DNA of 64,000 nucleotides, from contig OMPR01000013.1 of assembly GCA_900313015.1 (NCBI GenBank), forward strand, positions 62,001 to 126,000, written 5' to 3'. Position 1 is the first letter of the stretch. Each line of letters starts with the position of its first letter. The position numbers were made by a program, and so were the translations under genes. This stretch comes from Rhodobacteraceae bacterium EL53 (lineage in GTDB: Bacteria; Pseudomonadota; Alphaproteobacteria; Rhodobacterales; Rhodobacteraceae). Below the pieces are notes generated by a model. The model saw only the letters and a list, made by a program, of their open reading frames with translations. It was not told the origin of the DNA and searched no databases. This document shows, in pieces, positions 7,630 to 16,680 of the stretch.

Positions 7630-8169
7630 TCAATCCTTGATGATGTCGTAGTCGATTTGCAGAATGCCGCCCGGTTTTTGGGCCGATGCAGTGAGTGTCA
7701 GGTTGTGCTGTGCGCCGGGCGCAAAACAGGGCAGGCCGTTGCCAAGCAGAGTTGGCATGACAAAGACCCGCAGAGTGTCAAACAGGCCAGCATCCAGTGC
7801 GGCACGTTGGGTTTCCCCGCCGCCCATGACCCAGACCCTTTTGTGACCAGCGGTCTCGATCGCGGCGCGCAGTGTGTCGATGTCCCCAGCAGCAGCGATA
7901 TGATCACCAGTCAGGGTGCTATCACGGGTCAGGACGTAGCCGGGGCGGGCTTCGTATGGCCAGCCCCAGCCCATAACCTGTTGATAGGTGGGCCGCCCCA
8001 TGATCAGCGCATCGACGGGGCCGATGAAATCGCCATATCCGCCGTCAGTGCCATCTGATGCTAAGGCTTCGTTAAATGGATCGAGCCATTCAACGCTGCC
8101 GTTGGTGTCTGCGATAAAGCCATCAAGGCTCATCGCGATGTATCCGACGTATGTGGGGCGGGTGCTCAT
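7630..8169 (-). CDS. Dihydrofolate reductase/RibD C-terminal-domain family protein
   Basis: 179 residues. N-terminus VGYIAMSLDGFIAD and VDALIMGRPTYQQV and VWVMGGGETQRAALDAGLFD are the signature strands of the RibD-C/DHFR-like reductase family, which binds NADPH. It is shorter than, and unlikely to be, true FolA or RibD. It is packed between fahA (4 bases) and the metallo-hydrolase gene (4 bases), so it belongs to the catabolic operon. A reductase role on a pathway side product is inferred from position only. Confidence 0.85.
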   Translation of the reverse strand: MSTRPTYVGYIAMSLDGFIADTNGSVEWLDPFNEALASDGTDGGYGDFIGPVDALIMGRPTYQQVMGWGWPYEARPGYVLTRDSTLTGDHIAAAGDIDTLRAAIETAGHKRVWVMGGGETQRAALDAGLFDTLRVFVMPTLLGNGLPCFAPGAQHNLTLTASAQKPGGILQIDYDIIKD

Positions 8170-8173
8170 GGTA

Positions 8174-9436
8174 TCAGTCCTTGGCAGGCCAGGTTACGGC
8201 AGGCAGGATTTTCCCGGTGCAATCACCAAAGCCGATGGTGAACCCATTGCCGCGAGCGTTGCCGCGCAAGGTCAGGGTATCGCCGTCTTCGATGAAGCCA
8301 CGTGTTTCGCCAGTATCGAGTGTGAAGGGTTCGCGACCGGCCCAGCTGAGCTCCATCAGCGATCCATATTCCGAGCGGTCTGCACCCGAGATGGTGCCAG
8401 ACCCCAACAGATCGCCAGTGGTCATTTCACAGCCGCCAATGGCGTGGTGACACAGCTGTTCCGCTGCCGAATAATACATCCGGTTGTAGTTGGTTTTGGA
8501 CACGGATGTTGCTGTGGCTGCGCCTTCGGGCTGCATCAGCACCTCAAGTTCAATATCATACAGACCGTCTTTGGATCCATTCAGGTAGGGCAGCAGCTCT
8601 TTTTCGCGCGGGGGTGTTGGCGCGCGGAAGGAATCCAGCGCAGCGGCAGTGACGATCCACGGGCTGATTGAGGTGCCGAACGCCTTGCCTTGGAATGGGC
8701 CGAGGGGCTGATATTCCCAGCCTTGGATATCACGGGCGGACCAGTCGTTCAGCAGCACGTAGCCAAAGATCATCGCATCGGCTTCGTCAACGGTGATCGG
8801 CTGACCAAACTCGGATCCGGTGCCAACGATGGCGCCCATTTCCAGCTCAATGTCCAGACGCTTGGTCGGGCCAAAGGATGGCATATCCGCATCTGGGGCC
8901 TTGGTCTGACCGTTGGGGCGGTGAATGTCAGTGCCAGACACAACCACCGAAGAGGCACGTCCGTTGTAACCGATCGGGATGTGCAGCCAGTTGGCAGGCA
9001 GATCAGGTGATCCGCGCAGGATCGCGCCCATGTTTTTGGCGTGCTGCATACCGGCATAGAAGTCGGTGTATTCAGCGACAACCATCGGCAGGTGCAATTC
9101 CACGTCAGCAGCGGCAACCAGGAATGGCTCGACCTTGGCTTTATCCGCAGACCCATCGGCCAGCAGGGCGGTCAGACGGTCGCGCAGAGCCGCCCAGACA
9201 GCAGGGCCCTGTTCCATCATCTCGTTCCAGAACGGCACGTCGAACAGCGGGTAGTCGGCCAGTTGGACCAGACCTTCACCTTCGATGGCTTCCATATCGA
9301 GGATCATGTCACCAATCGCAACGCCACAACGTGGATCGGTGCCGTCGGTCGAAAATACGCCATAGGGCAGGTTGTTCAGCGGGAATGGGTGGTTGGCGTC
9401 GTTGGCCGAAGCCACCCAGGATTTCATCAGAGACAT
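8174..9436 (-). CDS. fahA: Fumarylacetoacetase
   Basis: 420 residues. It cleaves fumarylacetoacetate to fumarate and acetoacetate, the last step of tyrosine/homogentisate breakdown. The N-terminal SH3-like domain starts SWVASANDANHPFPLNNLPYGVF; the catalytic FAH domain holds YTDFYAGMQHA, RPNGQ, LDIELEMGAIVG (metal-binding Glu residues), NDWSARDIQGWEYQPLGPF and GCEMTTGDLLGSGTISG. Start at ATG 9436 with GAAGGAAA upstream; a longer frame adds 25 non-conserved residues that fall in an intergenic repeat. Follows hmgA. Confidence 0.95.
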   Translation of the reverse strand: MSLMKSWVASANDANHPFPLNNLPYGVFSTDGTDPRCGVAIGDMILDMEAIEGEGLVQLADYPLFDVPFWNEMMEQGPAVWAALRDRLTALLADGSADKAKVEPFLVAAADVELHLPMVVAEYTDFYAGMQHAKNMGAILRGSPDLPANWLHIPIGYNGRASSVVVSGTDIHRPNGQTKAPDADMPSFGPTKRLDIELEMGAIVGTGSEFGQPITVDEADAMIFGYVLLNDWSARDIQGWEYQPLGPFQGKAFGTSISPWIVTAAALDSFRAPTPPREKELLPYLNGSKDGLYDIELEVLMQPEGAATATSVSKTNYNRMYYSAAEQLCHHAIGGCEMTTGDLLGSGTISGADRSEYGSLMELSWAGREPFTLDTGETRGFIEDGDTLTLRGNARGNGFTIGFGDCTGKILPAVTWPAKD

Positions 9437-9455
9437 GCGCGTTTCCTTCGTGCGG

Positions 9456-9515
9456 TGCGGTGGCTCAAAAACCACCCTACGAGGTTTGGGTAGGGTGGGG
9501 GTGTACCCCACCGCA
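9456..9515. repeat. Structured intergenic repeat between hmgA and fahA
   Basis: Nested symmetry: an inner perfect nine-base stem (CCACCCTAC 9472-9480 / GTAGGGTGG 9490-9498), an outer pair TGCGGTGG/CCACCGCA (9456-9463 / 9508-9515), and an alternative GGTGGGG-gtgta-CCCCACC at 9494-9512. The GGTGGGGT-like core recurs at 19356-19381, which suggests a dispersed intergenic palindrome family. Confidence 0.5.
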
Positions 9516-9520
9516 ACCGA

Positions 9521-10882
9521 TTATTTCTTGCCGGGGGTTCCGTCGAATTTCTTTTCGATGTCATCCCAGCAGTCGATATAGTCATCCTGCAACGGCGCTT
9601 CATTGGCCGCGAATGCGGTTAAATGCTGCGGGAAGCGGGTTTCGAACATGAAGGACATCGTGTTGTCCAGTTTTTCAGGGCCGAGGTTGGAATTGCTTGC
9701 GCCTTCGAACGCGTTTTTATCCGGGCCGTGGGGCAGCATCATGTTGTGCAGGCTCATGCCGCCGGGGATAAAGCCCTTGGGCTTGGCGTCGTACTGGCCG
9801 TAAATGTTCCCCATCAATTCAGACATGATGTTCTTGTGATACCACGGTGGGCGGAAGGTGTCCTCGGCCACCATCCAGCGTTCGCGGAACAGCACAAAAT
9901 CGATGTTGGCGGTGCCAGGTTGACCAGAGGGGGCGGTCAGAACGGTAAAGATCGAGGGATCGGGGTGATCGAACAAGATTGCGCCGACAGGACAATAGGT
10001 GCGCAAGTCGTATTTCATCGGTGCGTAGTTGCCATGCCATGCGACCACGTCCAGCGGCGAATGTCCGATCTTGGTCTCGTGAAACTGCCCGCACCATTTG
10101 ATGGTCACGGTCGATGGGACCTCGCGGTCTTCAAACGCCGCGATGGGGGCCTTGAAATCACGTGGATTGGCCATGCAGTTGGCACCGATTGGACCCCGGC
10201 CGGGCAGTTCAAATTTCTGACCGTAATTTTCACACACAAAGCCGCGCGCGGGCCCGTCGAGCACTTCGACACGGTAGACCAAACCCCGTGGGATCACGGC
10301 GATCTCTTGGGGTTCAACGTCGATGATGCCCAGTTCGGTGCAGAACCGCAGGCGGCCTTCTTGCGGAACCACCAAAAGCTCAGAGTCAGCAGAGAAGAAA
10401 TAGCTGTCCACCATCGATTCAGTGACCAGGTAAATATGCGTGGCCATGCCGACCTGCGTATTTACGTCGCCGGCCGTGGTCATGGAGTACATGCCCGACA
10501 GCCACGTCAGCGATTGGTCCGAATGGGGAACCGGATCCCAGCGATATTGGCCAAGGCTGATCACATCGGGATCAACGTTGGGCGCTGATTTCCAGTAGGG
10601 CAGGTCGATCTTGGTATAGCGGTGTGAATGCTTCACCGAGGGGCGGATGCGATAGCACCATGTCCGTTCGTTCTGATGGCTGGGCGCAGTAAAGGCTGTA
10701 CCGCTGAGCTGTTCGCCATACAGGCCATAGTTACATTTCTGTGGCGAGTTCATGCCTTGAGGCAGCGCTCCGGGGAGCGCTTCGGTTTCAAAGTCGTTTC
10801 CGAAACCGGGCATATAGCCGTCTGTGGTGCCAGCAATTGTGCTGGCTTGGGTGAAATTATGGGCGTCTGTCGGACGATTCAT
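9521..10882 (-). CDS. hmgA: Homogentisate 1,2-dioxygenase
   Basis: 453 residues. Non-haem iron dioxygenase that opens homogentisate to maleylacetoacetate. N-terminal [19 protein letters not shown] and [15 protein letters not shown] are family hallmarks; [14 protein letters not shown] supplies the His and Glu iron ligands and [12 protein letters not shown] the later His. GGAGGA lies before ATG 10882. It is the first gene of the minus-strand run hmgA-fahA-RibD-C-MBL-hydroxylase-DUF2783-VOC. It is divergent from a MarR-type regulator, with a palindrome between them. Confidence 0.97.
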   Translation of the reverse strand: MNRPTDAHNFTQASTIAGTTDGYMPGFGNDFETEALPGALPQGMNSPQKCNYGLYGEQLSGTAFTAPSHQNERTWCYRIRPSVKHSHRYTKIDLPYWKSAPNVDPDVISLGQYRWDPVPHSDQSLTWLSGMYSMTTAGDVNTQVGMATHIYLVTESMVDSYFFSADSELLVVPQEGRLRFCTELGIIDVEPQEIAVIPRGLVYRVEVLDGPARGFVCENYGQKFELPGRGPIGANCMANPRDFKAPIAAFEDREVPSTVTIKWCGQFHETKIGHSPLDVVAWHGNYAPMKYDLRTYCPVGAILFDHPDPSIFTVLTAPSGQPGTANIDFVLFRERWMVAEDTFRPPWYHKNIMSELMGNIYGQYDAKPKGFIPGGMSLHNMMLPHGPDKNAFEGASNSNLGPEKLDNTMSFMFETRFPQHLTAFAANEAPLQDDYIDCWDDIEKKFDGTPGKK

Positions 10883-10915
10883 CGCGCGTTCCTCCGTTTG
10901 TTGGTTGTCGAATAA

Positions 10916-10933
10916 TAGTTGATTTTGTAACTA
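10916..10933. promoter_or_regulatory. Candidate MarR operator between hmgA and its regulator
   Basis: TAGTT-gattttgt-AACTA, an 18-bp palindrome in the 66-base divergent gap. Size and position fit a MarR-family dimer site controlling both genes. Confidence 0.5.
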
Positions 10934-10948
10934 ACAAGGAGAGGAGAC

Positions 10949-11392
10949 GTGAAAATGACAGAAAAAGATGACTTCGATTTGCGAAATTTCTTGCCGTTCC
11001 TGCTAAATCGGGCTGCAGAAGAGAGTTCTCTGGAATTTCAGCAGGTCTATAAGAATCGCTATGGGATGCTGCGCAACGAGTGGCGCGTGCTGTTCCATCT
11101 GGGCAATTACGGGGAAATGACGGCAAAACAGGTTAGCGACCGGGCGCGCATTCACAAGACCAAGATCAGCCGCGCTGTTGCCAAATTGGGACAACGCCGG
11201 TTCCTGACACGCACTCGTGATGAGCAAGACCGCAGATCCGAGCGTTTGGCGTTGACCCTTGCCGGGCAGACCGCCTATCGGGAGCTTCGCGGAATTGCCG
11301 AGACTTACGACGCGCAGCTTGCAGCGCAATTTAGCGACGAAGAAGCGGCGCTGTTGCGTGTAATGCTAACGCGACTTGCGGGCATGGATTAA
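10949..11392 (+). CDS. MarR-family transcriptional regulator (likely of hmgA cluster)
   Basis: 147 residues. Winged-helix fold with recognition region MTAKQVSDRARIHKTKISRAVAKL and a wing DEQDRRSERLALTLAG, the classical MarR signature (DxRxxxLxLT). It begins with GTG at 10949 or ATG at 10955; both have AGGAG-type sites, so the first two residues are uncertain. Divergent from hmgA, so it most likely represses the cluster and is released by homogentisate or a related aromatic ligand; ligand is inferred, not shown. Confidence 0.88.
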   Translation: MKMTEKDDFDLRNFLPFLLNRAAEESSLEFQQVYKNRYGMLRNEWRVLFHLGNYGEMTAKQVSDRARIHKTKISRAVAKLGQRRFLTRTRDEQDRRSERLALTLAGQTAYRELRGIAETYDAQLAAQFSDEEAALLRVMLTRLAGMD

Positions 11393-11447
11393 CGAACGCT
11401 GGCTGTTAGGTATCCGATCTGATCGCCCGATTGAAATGGAGAGACAC

Positions 11448-12689
11448 ATGACACACGAAACCATCGTTCATGCCCAGGCTGGGGCAACGTCGGCTGTCTT
11501 AACCTCTTGGTTGCTGGATCGGGGTCTGGAGGGGCTTGGCCAAGAAGACCTGTTGCAGGGCTATTGTGCAGAGCTGGTTAAACTGGGTGTGCCGCTTTAT
11601 CGGCTCAGCGTTGCGCAAAGCGCCTTTCACCCCAAATACGGGGGGCTGGGGTTTGATTGGTATCGCTCAGAAGGCATCAGTCGCGAACAATATGCCTACA
11701 GTGAATCGCCAGACGAAGGCTGGTTAAACAGCCCGTTTCATTATCTGTTGGAAACAGATCAGCGCGAAATGCGTGTGCGACTTCTTGATCTTGAAGCACC
11801 AAGCCGGTTTCCGATCTTGAATGCACTGAAAGAACAGGGTGCAACGGATTATTTCGTTGCGGGTGTGGTTCTGGATGGAAAAACTCTGGATCCGTTGGAC
11901 CCGACCAACGTGCCCGAAGGGGTATTGATGTCTTGGACCAGCGACGGGCCCGAAGGTTTTTCAGATACCGATCTGCGTATGATCAAAGAAACACTGCGGG
12001 CCTTGGCGCTGGCGTTAAAGGCGGCCGCAAACAGGCAGGTGGCAGGGGATCTATTGGCCGTGTATCTGGGGCGCGACGCAGGGCGGCGGGTGTTGTCCGG
12101 CGAGATCCAGCGGGGATCCTTGCAGCAGGTCGATGCGGTACTATGCTATTTCGATCTCAAAGAATTTACCAGCCTGACCGAGCGCACACCAGGGCCAGAG
12201 CTGATCGCAATGCTGAATGATTATTTCGGCTTGGCGGTGAGTGTCATTCAGGGACACGGTGGCAATATCCTCAAATTTATGGGGGATGGGATTCTGGCCA
12301 TGTTCAATCTGGCGTCTCTGTCGGAATCTGTTGCGGCTGGCTTGAATGCGATGACCGAATTGCGTCGCGAAATGGATACCAAAAACCAAGCGCGCGCGGC
12401 GCGTGGGGAAACAACAACAGGCATCACGATTGCTCTGCATGCCGGAGAGATCCTGTACGGCAACATTGGTGCGGAAAACCGGTTGGATTTTACGGTTATT
12501 GGCCCCGCAGTGAATTTAACGGTGCGCCTGTCGGGAATGCATCGTTCGGTTGGACAGAGCCTCATTCTGTCCGAGCATGTCGTGAAAATGGCAGGAGAAA
12601 CCTCGCATGATTTGGTTAGTCTGGGTCGATATATGCTGCGCGGCGTTTCTGAGCCGCAAGAGCTGTTCACTGTTTATGAGGCAAACTGA
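11448..12689 (+). CDS. Class III adenylate/guanylate cyclase domain protein
   Basis: 413 residues. The C-terminal catalytic domain (about 215-410) shows AVLCYFDLKEFTSLTE with the first metal Asp, FMGDGILAMF with the second, and ENRLDFTVIGPAVNLTVRL with the transition-state region. The N-terminal 200 residues hold a conserved sensory-type region (YRLSVAQSAFHPKYGG) seen in many alphaproteobacterial cyclases. No membrane segment, so cytosolic. Start at ATG 11448 behind GGAGAG; the frame stays open further upstream into the marR end. It follows marR by 55 bases and may be co-transcribed, although functional linkage to tyrosine breakdown is not evident. Confidence 0.87.
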   Translation: MTHETIVHAQAGATSAVLTSWLLDRGLEGLGQEDLLQGYCAELVKLGVPLYRLSVAQSAFHPKYGGLGFDWYRSEGISREQYAYSESPDEGWLNSPFHYLLETDQREMRVRLLDLEAPSRFPILNALKEQGATDYFVAGVVLDGKTLDPLDPTNVPEGVLMSWTSDGPEGFSDTDLRMIKETLRALALALKAAANRQVAGDLLAVYLGRDAGRRVLSGEIQRGSLQQVDAVLCYFDLKEFTSLTERTPGPELIAMLNDYFGLAVSVIQGHGGNILKFMGDGILAMFNLASLSESVAAGLNAMTELRREMDTKNQARAARGETTTGITIALHAGEILYGNIGAENRLDFTVIGPAVNLTVRLSGMHRSVGQSLILSEHVVKMAGETSHDLVSLGRYMLRGVSEPQELFTVYEAN

Positions 12690-12731
12690 ACTGGTTTAGC
12701 TTTCCAAACTGCGCGGCCTTTGGCCTTGCAT

Positions 12732-12792
12732 CCTGCGGATGGCAGGAAAGGGCGTGGCCCGGGCTTGGCAAAGCCAAGCCCGGGCCACGCCC
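12732..12792. terminator. Tandem hairpins, one with a perfect 20-bp stem, between convergent genes
   Basis: A small stem (CCTGC/GCAGG, 12732-12746) is followed by a 43-base hairpin with perfect 20-base arms (12750-12769 and 12773-12792) and an AAA loop. It lies between the convergent cyclase and mipZ genes and probably ends both transcripts. There is no T-run, so it may act as a barrier or 3' stabiliser rather than an intrinsic terminator. Confidence 0.5.
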
Positions 12793-12846
12793 AACAAGAG
12801 GAGATGTATTGTAAAACATCGACGATTGGCGGGAGCCCTTGGGTGC

Positions 12847-13656
12847 CTAAAAGTCGATCTCAACGCCGGGCAGGTTTAGCGCTTTCATCATGTCGCGCAG
12901 CTCTTGGCGGGCGGCGACGTTTGAAATGTTGAGTTGTTTGACACCGATATCTTTCAGGTCCAGCAGCGTCAGGCCGCGTGGGAACAGTTCTCGAAAGATA
13001 ACCCGTTCGCTGAAACCCGGGGCGATGCGGAACCCAATGCGGTTCGATAGCATTTCGATCGCACGTTGCATTTTTTCTTTGTTCACCATGCGCTGTGTAC
13101 CAACGCGGTTGCGTACAACGATCCAGTCAATCGGCTTCAGTCCGGCCTGGGCTCGCAGTTGACGCGCGTTCCAGACCATTTCTGAGTACACAGAGGGGCC
13201 AAGAATTTTTTCACCGTGGGCGTCGATCCGCGCCAGCAGGTCGAAATCCACGAAGCTGTCGTTGAGTGGCGTGATCAAAGTGTCCGCGAGAGAGTGCGCA
13301 ACCTGGCTGAGACGTGTATGAGACCCAGGGCAATCGATCAGAATGAAATCGCTGTTCGTTTCCAAGGTCGAGACTGCAGCCGACAGGCGGTGGTCATAGA
13401 TGTTTTCGCCCGGCTTCAGGTCGGCTGGGTCGATTTCTGGCAAATCGTGGGTGATGGGGGTTGCCAGTTGGATCCCGGCTTTTGCCAAAAAGGATGCACG
13501 GTTTTCGGAATACCGGCCCAATGTTCTTTGGCGTAAATCCAGATCGAGTGTGTTGACGCGATACCCAAGGCGCGACAACGCCGTTGCAACGTGCATCGAG
13601 ACGGTGGATTTACCCGCGCCGCCCTTTTCGTTTCCGACGACAATGATATGCGCCAT
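12847..13656 (-). CDS. mipZ: Division-plane positioning ATPase MipZ
   Basis: 269 residues, ParA/MinD-type ATPase. Residues 4-17 contain the deviant Walker A NEKGGAGKST; LIDCPGSHTRLSQ is the Walker B region and NTLDLDLRQRTLGRY is characteristic of MipZ. In alphaproteobacteria MipZ forms a gradient from ParB at the poles and inhibits FtsZ, replacing Min. Start has AGGGA upstream. Stands alone between two structured intergenic regions. Confidence 0.93.
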   Translation of the reverse strand: MAHIIVVGNEKGGAGKSTVSMHVATALSRLGYRVNTLDLDLRQRTLGRYSENRASFLAKAGIQLATPITHDLPEIDPADLKPGENIYDHRLSAAVSTLETNSDFILIDCPGSHTRLSQVAHSLADTLITPLNDSFVDFDLLARIDAHGEKILGPSVYSEMVWNARQLRAQAGLKPIDWIVVRNRVGTQRMVNKEKMQRAIEMLSNRIGFRIAPGFSERVIFRELFPRGLTLLDLKDIGVKQLNISNVAARQELRDMMKALNLPGVEIDF

Positions 13657-13736
13657 GTCTAGTCCCTTGTCCCGCGTAATTTGCTACGCTTTTGTTGGTG
13701 CCACTATATGTAGTGTTGCGGACTATGAAAAGCGTC

Positions 13737-13789
13737 CTTGACCGGGTTGGAGCGCAATCTGAGGTCAGATGCACTCCAATCTGGTCAAG
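13737..13789 (-). terminator. Long imperfect hairpin after the helicase gene
   Basis: CTTGACC...GGTCAAG outer arms enclose a second stem TTGGAG-GC-ATCTGA against its near-complement, about 53 bases in all. Read on the minus strand it lies 10 bases past the helicase stop and is followed by GACGCTTTTC, a weak T-run. Probable terminator. Confidence 0.55.
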
Positions 13790-13798
13790 AGAGAGGAA

Positions 13799-15973
13799 TC
13801 AAGGGCGTTTGGGACGACGTGGCTTGGCATCGCCACCCGCATTCGGGTTGAAACGCTGGCTGGTGTTTGATGCGCGGGCTTTGTTCTTTTTGCTGCTGGA
13901 TTTGCCTGCTGGCGGTGGTGGGCCTTTGGGCTTGCCGCCAGAAGGTTTGCCTGCCGTAGATTTACCCGCATAGGGCTTGGCACCGGGTTTTCCGGCCCGC
14001 TTTTTGTAGGGTTCCGCAACGATGTCTGGTCCTGACCCATCAGCCTGCTTTTCGCGCTTCTTGTATGGTGCGTCAGCTTTTTTCTTATACGGAGCGGCAC
14101 TGCCCTTTTTGGGGCCAGTTGACTTGGGTTTTTTCTGCCGTGGTTCCGGCGCATCATTCCAGTCAATCGGAGCAGAAGAGGGCGCGGGACGTTCCGGTTT
14201 CGCATGGGACGGCTTGCGGGTGTCGTCGCGTGGGCCTTTGTCTTTCCACTCGCTGCGTTCCTTGCGGGGGCCGCGATCGCCTCGGTCTTTGCGATCTCCG
14301 CGATCGGGTCGTGGGCCCCGGTCAGGGCGATCACCGCGTTTGTCTTGGAATTTCGGGCGTGGCGAGTGGCTGATTTCAGGCGCTTTGTCCAGTTGGGACA
14401 GAACGGCGCCGGGTTCCAACTCGGTCTTGCCGTCGAGATTGGCCAAAAAGCCAGCGACGGCCTCTTGCTTCAATTCGACATAGGTTTCGTTCTGCTGAAC
14501 CCGGATGGCGCCGATGTCGTCTTTGGTCAGGTCGCCTGCTTTGCAGATCATAGGAAGATAGCGGCGGGGTTCTGCACCGGCAGTATGGCCGCCCGTGATC
14601 GAGAACCAGACGCTTGGCCCGAAGGCTGCCCGTGGTTTTTGTGCTTTCCCGGCATCAGCCGCGCTTAGCTCTTCCGGGGGCGAATGACGCTGATGGTAAA
14701 GACGCAGGTAGGCTGCCGCGATTTGTTCGATGCTGAACTGTTCTGTTAGCTTCTGTACGGGCGACTGTTCGGATTCGGTCACGGCCTCTTGCCATGCTGG
14801 GTCGGCCAGCATGCGGGCTTCATCGCGCTCTTTGACTTCTTCTGCCGAGGGGGCATTGCACATTTCGGCGGTCAGCTTGGCAAACCGCAAGATACGCTGG
14901 GCTTTGGAGCGTGCCTTGGGCGGCACGATCAGGGCGCTGACGCCTTTGCGACCCGCACGACCTGTCCGGCCAGATCGGTGCAGCAGGGTTTCGTGGTTCG
15001 AGGGCAATTCGGCGTGGATCACCAGATCAAGACCGGGCAAATCGATCCCACGTGCGGCCACGTCGGTGGCGACACAGATCCGGGCCCGACCATCGCGCAT
15101 GGCCTGCAGGGCGTTGGTCCGTTCTGATTGGGTCAATTCACCGGACAGGGACACAACGGGGAAGCCGCGGTTGGATAGACGGGTGGTCAGGCGGGCTACC
15201 ATGGCACGGGTGTTGGCAAAAACGATGGCGTTTGGCGCCTCGTAATAGCGCAGCACGTTGATGATCGCGTTTTCGGCGTCATGAGGCGCGACGCTCATCA
15301 TGCGGTATTCGATATCGCTGTGCTGTTTGCTTTCAGCAACTGTGGTGACGCGTTCGGCGTCTTTCTGGTATTTCTGTGCTAGGCTAGCAATGCCGCGCGG
15401 CACGGTTGCCGAGAACATCAGAGTGCGGCGGTCTTCGGGGCATTCGCCCAGAATGTATTCCAGATCTTCGCTGAACCCGAGATCCAGCATTTCGTCGGCT
15501 TCGTCCAAAACAACGCCACGAATTTGTGACAGATCAATCGAGCCGCGCATGATGTGGTCACGTAAACGACCGGGCGTTGCGACGACAATGTGCGAACCGC
15601 GGGCCAGCGCCCGGCGCTCATCACGCATATCCATGCCACCTACGCAGGATGCGAGAAACGCACCGGCACCGGCATAAAGCCAAGCCAATTCGCGTTTCAC
15701 CTGAAGGGCAAGTTCGCGCGTCGGCGCAATGATCAGAGCCAGAGGGGCGCCAGCATCGCCAAAAGTTTCATCTTCGCGCAACAGGGTTGGCGCCAACGCC
15801 AAGCCAAAAGCAACGGTCTTACCGGATCCGGTTTGCGCAGAAACCAGCAGGTCGCGTTCGACGAGGTCGGGGTTCGCAACCGCCTCTTGCACGGGGGTGA
15901 GGGTCTCATAACCGCGCTGTTGCAGCGCATCGGCAAGGGCTTGTTTCACGGGATCTGGCTTTCTCGGGTGCAC
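13799..15973 (-). CDS. deaD: DEAD-box ATP-dependent RNA helicase with DbpA-like domain and basic tail
   Basis: 724 residues. All helicase motifs are visible: AQTGSGKT (I), PTRELALQ (Ia), TPGR (Ib), DEAD (II), SAT (III), ARGIDLP (V), HRSGRTGRAGR (VI). Residues about 465-525 (VWFSITGGHTAGAEPRR... and later strands) resemble the DbpA RNA-binding domain. The last 190 residues are low-complexity Lys/Arg/Pro/Gly, likely disordered RNA-binding. Such DeaD/CsdA-type enzymes assist ribosome assembly and RNA turnover. GTG start at 15973; no Met is close downstream. Symbol given by family resemblance. Confidence 0.88.
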   Translation of the reverse strand: MHPRKPDPVKQALADALQQRGYETLTPVQEAVANPDLVERDLLVSAQTGSGKTVAFGLALAPTLLREDETFGDAGAPLALIIAPTRELALQVKRELAWLYAGAGAFLASCVGGMDMRDERRALARGSHIVVATPGRLRDHIMRGSIDLSQIRGVVLDEADEMLDLGFSEDLEYILGECPEDRRTLMFSATVPRGIASLAQKYQKDAERVTTVAESKQHSDIEYRMMSVAPHDAENAIINVLRYYEAPNAIVFANTRAMVARLTTRLSNRGFPVVSLSGELTQSERTNALQAMRDGRARICVATDVAARGIDLPGLDLVIHAELPSNHETLLHRSGRTGRAGRKGVSALIVPPKARSKAQRILRFAKLTAEMCNAPSAEEVKERDEARMLADPAWQEAVTESEQSPVQKLTEQFSIEQIAAAYLRLYHQRHSPPEELSAADAGKAQKPRAAFGPSVWFSITGGHTAGAEPRRYLPMICKAGDLTKDDIGAIRVQQNETYVELKQEAVAGFLANLDGKTELEPGAVLSQLDKAPEISHSPRPKFQDKRGDRPDRGPRPDRGDRKDRGDRGPRKERSEWKDKGPRDDTRKPSHAKPERPAPSSAPIDWNDAPEPRQKKPKSTGPKKGSAAPYKKKADAPYKKREKQADGSGPDIVAEPYKKRAGKPGAKPYAGKSTAGKPSGGKPKGPPPPAGKSSSKKNKARASNTSQRFNPNAGGDAKPRRPKRP

Positions 15974-16011
15974 CGCAGGACAGGGTGCCGGGCGGATGGG
16001 GATAAATCAAA

Positions 16012-16039
16012 AAAGGCTGCCTCGGCAAAGGCAGCCTTT
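16012..16039 (-). terminator. Intrinsic terminator after rpmE (bidirectional)
   Basis: Perfect ten-base stem AAAGGCTGCC / GGCAGCCTTT with an eight-base loop. It runs into TTTTGATTT on the minus strand (after rpmE), and on the plus strand is followed by GGTTTTTTG. Ends the ribosomal protein operon. Confidence 0.88.
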
Positions 16040-16063
16040 GGTTTTTTGTTCGGCTTGGGTGAT

Positions 16064-16285
16064 TTAGAAGCCCAGACCTTCGTATTTCTTTTTGAACTTC
16101 GATACGCGGCCACCGGCATCCATCAGACGGGTGTTGCCACCAGTCCATGCAGGGTGAACCGAGGGGTCGATGTCCAGAGCCAACTGGTCGCCTTCGGCGC
16201 CCCAGGTCGACTTCATCTCTACGATGGTACCATCGGTCATTTTGACGTTGATGGTGTGGTATTCGGGGTGGATGTCTTTTTTCAT
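16064..16285 (-). CDS. rpmE: 50S ribosomal protein L31
   Basis: 73 residues starting [20 protein letters not shown] with [18 protein letters not shown] in the middle and [10 protein letters not shown] at the end. It has no cysteines, so it is the zinc-free form. AAGGATCGG lies before ATG. Last gene of the rplS-rpmE unit, ending at a strong terminator. Confidence 0.97.
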   Translation of the reverse strand: MKKDIHPEYHTINVKMTDGTIVEMKSTWGAEGDQLALDIDPSVHPAWTGGNTRLMDAGGRVSKFKKKYEGLGF

Positions 16286-16296
16286 CGTGCCGATCC

Positions 16297-16680
16297 TTAC
16301 GCCTGAGCGCCCGACTTGGGCTTGTAGTTGGTGACTTCTGCGATACGTGCGGATTTACCACGACGTTCGCGCAGATAGTACAGCTTGGCGCGACGAACGC
16401 GGCCACGACGGACAACTGTGATGCTGTCGATGTTTGTCGAGTGCAGAGGGAATACGCGCTCTACGCCTTCGCCAAACGAAATTTTGCGAACTGTGAACGA
16501 ACCGGCAATGCCGTGGCCGTTCTTGCGGCTGATGCAGACGCCTTCGTAGTTCTGAACACGGGTACGTGTGCCTTCGGTTACTTTAAAGCCAACACGGATG
16601 GTGTCACCGGCTTTGAAGTCGGGGATGTCTTTCCCCAGGGCGGCAACTTGTTCCGCCTCCAGCTGTGCGATCAGGTTCAT
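16297..16680 (-). CDS. rplS: 50S ribosomal protein L19
   Basis: 127 residues starting [43 protein letters not shown] and [19 protein letters not shown] are diagnostic. ATG 16680 is chosen because AGGAG is 8 bases upstream; the ATG two codons earlier is almost on top of that site. L19 sits at the 30S-50S interface. Followed by rpmE after 11 bases. Confidence 0.96.
   Translation of the reverse strand: MNLIAQLEAEQVAALGKDIPDFKAGDTIRVGFKVTEGTRTRVQNYEGVCISRKNGHGIAGSFTVRKISFGEGVERVFPLHSTNIDSITVVRRGRVRRAKLYYLRERRGKSARIAEVTNYKPKSGAQA

Noticed and set aside
9623-10588. Long plus-strand reading frame opposite hmgA
   Set aside because: Antisense shadow; hmgA is certain on the minus strand.
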